Part shown: one piece after another, positions 1 to 5,244 of the stretch
Numbering within the stretch: the stretch's first letter is position 1
Layout: each line of letters begins with the position of its first letter
Assembly (NCBI GenBank): GCA_031286725.1
Contig: JAITTR010000109.1
Span: 1 to 5,244 of the forward strand
Source of the DNA: Holosporales bacterium
GTDB taxonomy: Bacteria; Pseudomonadota; Alphaproteobacteria; RUG11792
Reading direction: 5' to 3'
DNA: 5,244 bases
Program-made: the position numbers and the translations under genes
Notes under the pieces: generated by a model
Told to the model about the DNA's origin: nothing
Seen by the model: only the letters and a program-made list of their open reading frames with translations
Database searches by the model: none

Positions 1-543
1 TTTTATGAACAAACCGATGCCTATGCCGATGATTATAATTATTATTGTGATAGCTATAACGGCGGGCATTGTGTCAAATTTTCCGTCGACGACAAAATCT
101 GAGATTGTATATCCTAAGAAACAGCCCACGAAAGCCCAACATAAACCGGAAAGAATATTTAAATAAACAAATCGAAGAGGCTTTATTTTTGCTGATCCTA
201 TAATCAAAGGGCTGACGGTTCTTATTCCGTATATAAATCTGAATGCGAATATGAAAAATATATCCATCCTATTTAATAAAGAGAAGACTTTGTTTCTCGC
301 TTTATTTAATTTGGGGAACTTATTTACTAGCCAATCTGTTCCTGTTTTATATCCTATTAGAAAGAGAATTTGATCGACAAATACAGTAGTTAAGAACGCG
401 ACTAAAAATACTTTATAAATAGAAAGATAATCAAATGCCGCAAGAGCGCTTGCAGTTATTAAAACGGATTCGCCCTCGACGATAGAGCCAAGAAATACTG
501 CGAGATATCCCCATTGTTTTATAAGCTCTGAAAAATCAACCAT
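1..543 (-). CDS. DedA-family membrane protein, YohD-like (3' end cut by window edge)
   Basis: Reading back from ATG 543-541, the frame is open for 181 codons to the window edge. YohD-type proteins are about 190 residues, so probably only a short C-terminal tail is missing. What I see: an N-terminal amphipathic start, an EGES motif (E23, E25) in the first re-entrant region, D57 in a VDQILFLIG stretch, then FRFIYGIRTVSPLIIG with R102 and R108 six residues apart, then LNIL...CWAFVG and a very hydrophobic last helix of almost unbroken isoleucine. In E. coli YqjA/YghB two membrane acidic residues and two arginines six apart are essential, and equivalents are present here. The family sits in the inner membrane and is linked to lipid translocation (undecaprenyl phosphate, phosphatidylethanolamine) and to membrane-potential and envelope fitness. 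The start lies 3 bases after the psd stop with no clear Shine-Dalgarno, which suggests translational coupling. The family call is firm; the substrate is inferred from the neighbour only. Confidence 0.9.
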   Translation of the reverse strand, partial: MVDFSELIKQWGYLAVFLGSIVEGESVLITASALAAFDYLSIYKVFLVAFLTTVFVDQILFLIGYKTGTDWLVNKFPKLNKARNKVFSLLNRMDIFFIFAFRFIYGIRTVSPLIIGSAKIKPLRFVYLNILSGLCWAFVGCFLGYTISDFVVDGKFDTMPAVIAITIIIIIIGIGIGLFIK

Positions 544-546
544 GAA

Positions 547-1278
547 TCATATTATCGCGCACTCTAAAAGCTTTGAATCTTTAATGGACAAATCAGCTAT
601 TATAGATTCGCCTCCGATCATTGTTTGGCCTTTGGATATTTTGGGCGCGACGTTAACTGGAAGCCAGATATCGCATCTGCTTCCGAATCTTATAAGCCCG
701 AATATTTCGCCTTTCCCGATTTCTTGCCCCTCGTGAGCGTCGCAAATAATTCGCCTAGCGATTATTCCGGCGATTTGAGTAAACGCTATTAGATTTTGGG
801 GGGCGTCGTTTACTTCCATGACTAAGGCATTCTTTTCGTTAAATACGCTGGATTTATCAAGAGCGGCGTTTAAAAAAGTTCCTGGTTGGTATATTACGCT
901 TTTTATTCTTCCGGCAACTGGCGTTCTGTTCATATGGACATTAAAAATACTTAAAAATATGCTTATTTTATATCTTTTTTCTTCGCCTATTCCTAATTCC
1001 GCTGGCGGAGATTCTAAGCTTATAGAACATACAGTTCCGTCGCAGGGGCTGACGACCAAATTGTTGTCTAATGGGACGATTCTTTTTGGATTTCTGAAAA
1101 AAAACGCGCAAAATAACGTTAGAAACAAAAAGATCCAAGCGAAGGTAGAAGAAATAAAAAGAAACAACAGCGTAGCTGCCGCCAGCGCTCCTATAAACTT
1201 AAATCCTTCTCTGTGAACAGAAAAAGTAACGCCTAAAAAAGCCATACGCCACAAACTCAGTGAAATTTGCATATTCAA
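547..1278 (-). CDS. psd: Phosphatidylserine decarboxylase proenzyme, short class
   Basis: Converts phosphatidylserine to phosphatidylethanolamine at the inner membrane, using a pyruvoyl group made by self-cleavage. In 243-residue numbering, two membrane helices span about 27-60 (rich in F, L and A), followed by FFRNPKR at 60-66. SPCDGTV carries D80 and IFNVHMNRTP carries H115. RFGSR at 197-201 is the cleavage site: S200 would become the pyruvoyl group, leaving a short alpha chain. D80, H115 and S200 match the Asp-His-Ser set of E. coli Psd. The extra histidine of the E. coli YHRVHM motif is absent, as I expect for the short, two-helix class common in alphaproteobacteria and some other phyla. 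The start is either TTG (1278-1276) or, two codons later, ATG (1272-1270). An in-frame TAA two codons upstream of the TTG rules out a longer form. Neither start has a Shine-Dalgarno. The stop TGA (549-547) is followed by dedA after 3 bases. Confidence 0.95.
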   Translation of the reverse strand: MNMQISLSLWRMAFLGVTFSVHREGFKFIGALAAATLLFLFISSTFAWIFLFLTLFCAFFFRNPKRIVPLDNNLVVSPCDGTVCSISLESPPAELGIGEEKRYKISIFLSIFNVHMNRTPVAGRIKSVIYQPGTFLNAALDKSSVFNEKNALVMEVNDAPQNLIAFTQIAGIIARRIICDAHEGQEIGKGEIFGLIRFGSRCDIWLPVNVAPKISKGQTMIGGESIIADLSIKDSKLLECAII

Positions 1279-1287
1279 ATTTTACCA
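1279..1287 (-). promoter_or_regulatory. Possible extended -10 promoter of psd-dedA
   Basis: On the minus strand TGGTAAAAT (1287-1279) fits an extended -10 box, TGnTAnnnT. No good -35 is seen; TTCCAA at 18 bases is poor. Transcription would then start about at the ATG at 1272-1270, giving a nearly leaderless message. That agrees with the absence of a Shine-Dalgarno. In such AT-rich DNA a chance match is quite possible. Confidence 0.25.
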
Positions 1288-1559
1288 TACAAAAATTCAG
1301 TTTTGGAATAAAATTTTTATCCTCCCAATTCCCAAGCTCCTCAAGCTTACATTAACCCATTTTAACAAATATTTAAATCTTTTGAGAAAGATAGCCTATT
1401 TATATATGTTTCCCCGTAAATTTGCTTAAACTTTTGGAATTAAGGAAATTTAAACATTTTTATTTTTCGATAAATAGCGAAGAGGAACGTTTTTGAGACT
1501 TTAGGCTAGGCGTCCATATTTTCTTAGAAAATTATATTAACCAAAAATAAATATTTCTG

Positions 1560-1588
1560 TTGAAAAAAGAATATTAAAGGCATATAAT
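1560..1588 (+). promoter_or_regulatory. Sigma-70-type promoter, distal (P1)
   Basis: TTGAAA (1560-1565), a 17-base spacer and a perfect TATAAT (1583-1588) predict a start near 1595. This would give the M23 gene a leader of about 120 bases that runs through the second promoter. A competing reading is that the AAAGG at 1576-1580 and the bases after it are the ribosome site of a tiny ORF at 1589. If so, the TATAAT match may be partly fortuitous. Confidence 0.6.
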
Positions 1589-1636
1589 GTGGTCATTAAA
1601 CAATATATCGTTTGGTTGTTCGCAGTGATTATTTGA
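1589..1636 (+). CDS. Possible 15-residue hydrophobic peptide (speculative)
   Basis: GTG at 1589 opens a 15-codon frame reading VVIKQYIVWLFAVII (first residue Met if initiated), followed by two stops in a row, TGA TAA (1634-1639). AAAGG at 1576-1580 lies 8 bases before the GTG, a good Shine-Dalgarno distance. The peptide would be a very short membrane segment with one lysine near its start. Against it: AT-rich codons readily give hydrophobic residues, the start overlaps the -10 box of promoter P1, and a transcript starting near 1595 would lack its start codon. An overlapping frame from ATG 1587 (13 codons, ending 1628) could use the same ribosome site. I do not recognise a family. Confidence 0.15.
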   Translation: MVIKQYIVWLFAVII

Positions 1637-1655
1637 TAAATTTCCGCTTAATTTT

Positions 1656-1685
1656 TTGACAAATTAATTAAATTGTGTTTATAAT
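1656..1685 (+). promoter_or_regulatory. Consensus sigma-70 promoter of the M23-PBP1A pair (P2)
   Basis: Perfect TTGACA (1656-1661) and perfect TATAAT (1680-1685), spaced by 18 bases, with a predicted start near 1692. The leader to the TTG at 1718 would be about 26 bases and includes the GGGAG ribosome site. The -35 box sits in the centre of an AT-only inverted repeat (TTAATTT at 1648-1654, AAATTAA at 1661-1667), which could be an operator or chance. Such a full match suggests strong, housekeeping-type expression. Confidence 0.8.
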
Positions 1686-1705
1686 TTATCATAGTAGTCT
1701 TGAAT

Positions 1706-1710
1706 GGGAG
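1706..1710 (+). promoter_or_regulatory. Ribosome binding site GGGAG deciding the M23 start
   Basis: GGGAG lies 7 bases before the in-frame TTG at 1718-1720, a normal distance. The longest frame opens at TTG 1700, but that codon lies upstream of this site, has no Shine-Dalgarno of its own and would be only about 8 bases from the predicted transcript start. TTG 1712 is 1 base away from the site, too close. I therefore favour 1718. Confidence 0.6.
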
Positions 1711-1717
1711 TTTGAGA

Positions 1718-3169
1718 TTGATTATTAGAAGATCGCATTTTGTAAGTATTTGTTTACTAGCTCTTGCGGCGTCTATTGTGTTAACCGAATACGTTATGTA
1801 TTCTCCTCCTATTATTCAAGATTCTGGAGACGATGATTTATTAGACTCTCTTCCGAGCGAGGGAAACATACCATCGGATCAAGATGGCGATAATCCTTCG
1901 GAAAATTCGGACAATGAGCAGGAGAGCGAATCGCAAACTGACTCTGCGGAAAACGAACAGACAGACTCGGCTATAATTGAAAAATCTGAACCGAGTAATC
2001 AAGTTCCTTTTTTCCCCTCAAACGAGCATAAAATAAAGATAAACAAAGGCGATACCATAACTTCTATTTTGGAAAATCTGGGATTTGATCGAACGGAGGT
2101 ATATCTTGCGTCAAAGGCTTTGTCAAAAGTCTTCAATTTGAGAAATCTGAAAATAGGGCAAGAAATTATTATTCGCGGAGAAAAGAATGCCGGCGTCAGC
2201 CCGCAACTAAAAGGGCTTGAGATAAGTCCGGATGTTTCTTTTAAGATTATTGTTAAAAAAAACAATAACGGAAGTTTTTCCGCTGAGAGAAAAGATATTC
2301 CAATTAAAAAAGTCATACGTAGCGTTTCGGGGACTATGTCTCCGAAAAATCCCGCTTATTCATTAAAACAATGCGGAATAAAAACGAGAGTCGCTTTGGA
2401 AGCCCTGAGGGCTTTAACTCAAGTCGTTAATTTAAAAGCTGGAAGATCGTTAATAGATTTTGAATTTGTTTATTACGATTTTTATGATAACGAAGGGAAT
2501 ATAATCCCGAAGAAACCAGAATTATTGTATGCTATGGTATTGATTGACGGAAATATTAAGAAAGTTTATAATTTTAAAGATGGAAATCACAGCGAATATA
2601 TTGACTCTACAGGGACTATATTAAAGACTCTCGCGAAATCTAAGTCTCTGTTGTCTCATCCTATAGATAGAATGAAAATAACTTCCAGATTTGGAATGAG
2701 GCGGCATCCTATTAGCGGAAAATGGAGAGGCCATTCGGGAGTAGATTTATCCGCTTCCGTAGGGACTCCAGTCCGAGCTGCGGCGAACGGAACCGTTCAA
2801 AAAGCGTCTTATTATTCGGGATATGGAAGATACGTTAATATAAAACACACCGCTTCTATAAATACGGCTTATGCTCATTTGAGCAGAATCACAGTTCGAA
2901 GCGGGCAACAAATTCATCAAGGTCAAATCATTGGTTACTCAGGAAGTTCTGGGTCTACTACCGGGGCTCACCTTCATTATGAAGTAATAAGAAACGGAAG
3001 ATATATAAATCCTCTTGCGTTTGTCAAACGAGAACCGCAAAAACTTTCAGGACAACGTCTTGCGAAATTTAATCGCTTTAAAAAAGAAATAAATCTGCAA
3101 ATCGTTGGATTGAGTCATCCTCTGTCTACGAAAAAGAAAACCGTAAGAGTTTTGAAAAAGTATTCGTAA
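1718..3169 (+). CDS. LysM-like/M23 peptidoglycan DD-endopeptidase, membrane-anchored (MepM/Csd3 type)
   Basis: Cuts peptide crosslinks of peptidoglycan from the periplasmic side. Residues are numbered from TTG 1700, the longest possible start; the preferred TTG 1718 removes six. A basic start (RR at 10-11) and a hydrophobic segment at about 14-33 form a signal anchor. Residues 41-98 are a disordered acidic linker rich in D, E, S and N. Residues 110-158 resemble the LysM-like/OapA fold of MepM and Csd3 (KGDTITSILENLGF...LRNLKIGQEIII). Residues 200-310 match the middle domain of Csd3-type proteins. The M23 domain is at about 325-442: H345 and D349 (GHSGVD) and H426 (HLH) would bind zinc, with H393 (YAHLS) and H424 as catalytic partners. 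All are present, so it should be active rather than an LytM-type activator. A lysine-rich tail of about 45 residues follows, including an LSGQRLAKF stretch like that seen after M23 in alphaproteobacterial homologues. PBP1A follows 6 bases after the TAA, so the two are probably one operon. Confidence 0.9.
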   Translation: MIIRRSHFVSICLLALAASIVLTEYVMYSPPIIQDSGDDDLLDSLPSEGNIPSDQDGDNPSENSDNEQESESQTDSAENEQTDSAIIEKSEPSNQVPFFPSNEHKIKINKGDTITSILENLGFDRTEVYLASKALSKVFNLRNLKIGQEIIIRGEKNAGVSPQLKGLEISPDVSFKIIVKKNNNGSFSAERKDIPIKKVIRSVSGTMSPKNPAYSLKQCGIKTRVALEALRALTQVVNLKAGRSLIDFEFVYYDFYDNEGNIIPKKPELLYAMVLIDGNIKKVYNFKDGNHSEYIDSTGTILKTLAKSKSLLSHPIDRMKITSRFGMRRHPISGKWRGHSGVDLSASVGTPVRAAANGTVQKASYYSGYGRYVNIKHTASINTAYAHLSRITVRSGQQIHQGQIIGYSGSSGSTTGAHLHYEVIRNGRYINPLAFVKREPQKLSGQRLAKFNRFKKEINLQIVGLSHPLSTKKKTVRVLKKYS

Positions 3170-3175
3170 TATTTA

Positions 3176-4939
3176 ATGATATTAAATAAACTCAAGAAAA
3201 TATTTTTTGTTTTCTTTAATGTTGTTTTTATTTCTTCATTTATAGTTATAGCGACTTTTTTATATTATGGAAAAGATTTGCCAAGCGAGAAAACATTGCT
3301 TGAATATTCTCCTCCAGCGACTGCTAAAATATTATCCTCCAATGGAGAATTAATTGAGGAATACGCTATTGAACGCAGAGTGATAGTGAATTTCGAAAAA
3401 ATTCCCATAATAGTAAAAGGAGCTTTTCTTATTGCGGAAGATAGAGAGTTTTACAATCATCCGGGAATCAGTATACAAAGCTTATTAAGAGCAATAGTGG
3501 AAAACACGGCGAAAAAATCTTGGAATAAAAAACCTGCCGGCGGATCGACTATAACTCAACAGATTGCTAAAAATCTTTTAGTTGGAAATAAAAGAAGTAT
3601 ATCGAGAAAAATAAAAGAAGCTATTATGGCTTTTCGAATAGAGTCTACTATCTCAAAAAATAAAATTTTAGAAATATATCTAAATCAATTGTATTTGGGA
3701 AAAGGGTGCTATGGGATTGCGGAGGCTGCGGAATATTATTTTGGAAAAAGCTTAGAAAAAATATTACCGGCAGAAGCCGCTTTTTTAGCCTCCATACCCA
3801 GCGCTCCTTCTGTGTATATAAATTCCGTTAACTCGTCCAAATTGCTGACAAAACGAAATTCCATCTTGTATCAAATGTATGAAATGGGATATATATCTAA
3901 AAACCAATTAAAAATGGCTTTAGCGACTCCTATATCAATAAAATCTGGAAAAAACAAAATTTTCTCTCCGTATTTCTCTGATGAAATCTTTAAAATAATC
4001 TCTCAAAAAATGTCTCAAGAAGAATTTTTTAGAAAAGGATATGTCATAAAAACGACCATGAATAAAAAGATTCAAGAGATAGTAACAGAGGCTTTTGAAG
4101 ACGGATTAATAAATTTTACTAAAACTCAAAGATGGAAAGGAACTATAGATAATATAAAAAACAATATGGAAGCGTATAAAGAAAGATTAGAAAAAATAAA
4201 CAAAGATCTTCCTTCTACAATAAATAAAATAATGTCTTGCTTAGTAACCGATATAAAAAAAGACCGTATAGTATGCCAAACGCAAAATAATAAAATAGAA
4301 ATAAAATTAAAAAATGAGGATTATAAGGGCGTAATACTTCACGTTGCAGATATTATTTTATGCAGATTTTTAAAGAATTCTAATGAATACGAAATATATC
4401 AAACTCCGGAAGTCACCGGAGGAGCGGTTGTTATGGATACAGAAACCGGAAATATTTTGGGAATGACTGGCGGATATAGCTTTGATATCTCCCCGTTTAA
4501 TTGTATAACGCAAGCAAAAAGGCAGCCGGGATCCACAATAAAACCTTTCGTATATGCCACAGCCTTGGAAGAAGGAGTGGACGAATACGATATAATAGAA
4601 GACAAGCCCGTTACGATAACTTTATCTAGCGGCGAGAAATATTCGCCTCATAACTATAACGACAAATGTTATGGTCAAATCCCTATAAGAGACGGATTAA
4701 TATATTCAAGAAATCTTTCGACTATCAATTTAGCGTTATCTATCGGCATAGCTCCCATTTCAAAACTTCTTAAAGAAGCCCATTTAATATGCAAGAAAAT
4801 GCCTGTTTCCGGAGTTTTGGGATCTATCGAAGTTTTTCCGATTAATTTGCTTGCCGCATTTTCAGCTTTCGTTAATGAAGGAACAATGGTTTTCCCAAGG
4901 TTTATAGAGCATATTTCACAAACAACCGCTACGACGTAA
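3176..4939 (+). CDS. mrcA: PBP1A-type class A penicillin-binding protein, cut short by an in-frame TAA
   Basis: Bifunctional peptidoglycan synthase: glycosyltransferase GT51 plus transpeptidase. A lysine-rich start and membrane helix (about 9-31) anchor it. The GT51 domain (about 50-235) is complete: EDREFYNHPG with E88, GGSTITQQ at 122-129, RKIKEAI at 144-150, and KNKILEIYLNQLYLG at 161-175. An OB-fold-like insert (about 315-410) follows, as in proteobacterial PBP1A. The transpeptidase part begins at about 412 (TGGAVVMDTETG) and has the nucleophile motif STIK (S453, K456) and SRN (511-513). Translation ends at residue 587, before the essential KTG motif, which lies in the same frame at residue 643 beyond the TAA. 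As it stands the product could polymerise glycan chains but should not crosslink them. The ATG start lies 6 bases after the M23 stop with no clear Shine-Dalgarno, suggesting coupling. PBP1A proteins usually run to 700-850 residues. The identity is sure; whether the gene works is not. Confidence 0.9.
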   Translation: MILNKLKKIFFVFFNVVFISSFIVIATFLYYGKDLPSEKTLLEYSPPATAKILSSNGELIEEYAIERRVIVNFEKIPIIVKGAFLIAEDREFYNHPGISIQSLLRAIVENTAKKSWNKKPAGGSTITQQIAKNLLVGNKRSISRKIKEAIMAFRIESTISKNKILEIYLNQLYLGKGCYGIAEAAEYYFGKSLEKILPAEAAFLASIPSAPSVYINSVNSSKLLTKRNSILYQMYEMGYISKNQLKMALATPISIKSGKNKIFSPYFSDEIFKIISQKMSQEEFFRKGYVIKTTMNKKIQEIVTEAFEDGLINFTKTQRWKGTIDNIKNNMEAYKERLEKINKDLPSTINKIMSCLVTDIKKDRIVCQTQNNKIEIKLKNEDYKGVILHVADIILCRFLKNSNEYEIYQTPEVTGGAVVMDTETGNILGMTGGYSFDISPFNCITQAKRQPGSTIKPFVYATALEEGVDEYDIIEDKPVTITLSSGEKYSPHNYNDKCYGQIPIRDGLIYSRNLSTINLALSIGIAPISKLLKEAHLICKKMPVSGVLGSIEVFPINLLAAFSAFVNEGTMVFPRFIEHISQTTATT

Positions 4940-4942
4940 AAC

Positions 4943-5244
4943 ATGTCGATAATTGAAAACTTATGCGTTGTAAAAAAGAAGAAGATATTGTCTAAAAAAA
5001 CTGCAAACGCAATAAAAAATATGCTATCAGACGCGGCAAAATATGGAGCTTCTTCAAAACTATCTGGGTTGGATGAAAAGTATGGAATAGAATTGGGCGG
5101 GAAAACGGGAACTACAAACGATTTCAAAGACGCGTGGTTTATCGGATATTTCTCTTTTAAGGACAAAAAATATCTTTTCTGCAGTTTTGTCGGATATAGA
5201 TTCCCCAAAAGCCTTGGAGATCGTTGCTTTGGAGCAAAAGTTGC
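4943..5244 (+). pseudogene. mrcA: C-terminal PBP1A fragment with KTG motif, same frame, open at window edge
   Basis: After the TAA at 4937-4939 the same reading frame stays open to the window edge. It carries LSKKTANAIKNML (606-618 in read-through numbering), then GGKTGTTND with the KTG triad at 643-645, DAWFIGYF and FCSFVGYRFP. These are the expected next parts of the transpeptidase domain, and the distance from SRN to KTG (about 130 residues) is normal. Nothing is shifted or lost; one codon separates it from the first part. It could restart at ATG 4943-4945, one codon after the stop, but no Shine-Dalgarno is seen and the fragment would lack the SxxK serine and the membrane anchor. I call it the downstream half of a nonsense-interrupted gene; a sequence error that hides an intact gene is equally possible. 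Confidence 0.75.

Larger units (their letters stand above)
1279..1699. other. Divergent intergenic region
   Basis: A gene-free stretch of about 420 bases between the starts of psd-dedA (leftward) and the M23-PBP1A pair (rightward). It is more AT-rich than the flanking genes and is full of A and T runs. It holds two strong rightward promoters in its last 140 bases and a weak leftward -10 next to psd. The middle part, about 1290-1555, has only small AT-rich hairpins (arms ATTTTC/GAAAAT at 1518-1532; AAGCT/AGCTT at 1334-1348) and no convincing terminator, RNA gene or coding frame. It is long for a simple divergent promoter region, so a regulatory site or small RNA could be hidden here, but I cannot show one. 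Confidence 0.7.

Noticed and set aside
542..736. 64-codon frame on the plus strand
   Set aside because: Antisense to the psd 3' end and to the dedA start codon; no family features.
818..1216. 132-codon frame on the plus strand
   Set aside because: Lies wholly antisense to psd, which has clear catalytic motifs; its product has no recognisable domain.
1334..1348. Hairpin AAGCT/AGCTT as a terminator
   Set aside because: Only five base pairs, no GC-rich stem and no T run on either side that fits; it lies upstream of both genes, where no terminator is expected.
1354..1551. CtrA-like sites (TTAA-N7-TTAA) in the intergenic region
   Set aside because: TTAA-N6-TTAAC near 1354-1368 has the wrong spacing and TTAA-CCAAAAA-TAAA near 1537-1551 has a mismatch; in AT-rich DNA these are expected by chance.
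1537..1596. 19-codon frame on the minus strand (ATG 1596)
   Set aside because: No ribosome site, overlaps promoter P1 and has no features beyond AT-rich composition.
1999..2316. 105-codon frame on the minus strand
   Set aside because: Shadow of the LysM-like part of the M23 gene.
4399..4605. 68-codon frame on the minus strand
   Set aside because: Shadow of the PBP1A transpeptidase coding region.
3167..4939. Reassigned stop codons
   Set aside because: TAA ends the M23 gene just before the next gene and TGA ends psd just before dedA, both at natural ends; tryptophans use TGG. Stop codons seem to be read normally.
4920..5000. Frameshift as the cause of the PBP1A break
   Set aside because: Both halves are in the same frame (3176 and 5102 are in phase), so the break is a single stop codon and not a base gain or loss. 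A compensating pair cannot be excluded but is not needed.
4675..5208. 177-codon frame on the minus strand across the PBP1A stop
   Set aside because: The plus strand on both sides encodes conserved transpeptidase motifs in one frame; the antisense product matches nothing I know. A long shadow frame is common in this base composition.

Overview
The window looks like a cell-envelope locus from an AT-rich Gram-negative bacterium. An alphaproteobacterium is my best guess. That guess rests on the short, two-helix form of phosphatidylserine decarboxylase, the build of the LysM-like/M23 peptidase, and the style of the class A penicillin-binding protein. I cannot name a genus. No tRNA, rRNA, CRISPR array, insertion sequence, phage gene or attachment site is visible.

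There are two divergent gene pairs around a gene-free region of about 420 bases (1279-1699). On the minus strand, psd (phosphatidylserine decarboxylase, 1278-547) is followed after 3 bases by a DedA-family membrane protein of the YohD type (543-1, cut by the window edge). Psd makes phosphatidylethanolamine. DedA proteins are lipid carriers or flippases, so this pair may make and distribute one lipid. On the plus strand, a LysM-like/M23 peptidoglycan endopeptidase (best start TTG 1718, end 3169) is followed after 6 bases by a PBP1A-type bifunctional peptidoglycan synthase (from 3176). This pair would cut and build the cell wall.

The intergenic region holds two very good sigma-70-type promoters pointing at the peptidoglycan pair: TTGAAA-17-TATAAT at 1560-1588 and TTGACA-18-TATAAT at 1656-1685. 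On the other strand there is a weaker extended -10 box very close to the psd start.

The main oddity is in the PBP1A gene. A single in-frame TAA (4937-4939) stops the protein after its SxxK and SxN motifs but before its KTG motif. The same frame then continues open, with a well-conserved KTG region, to the window edge. I read this as a recent nonsense mutation or a sequencing/assembly error. A split or reinitiated gene is less likely. I see no clearly new biological system here. The items most worth a second look are the interrupted PBP1A, the psd-dedA pair, and a possible 15-residue hydrophobic leader peptide at 1589-1636.
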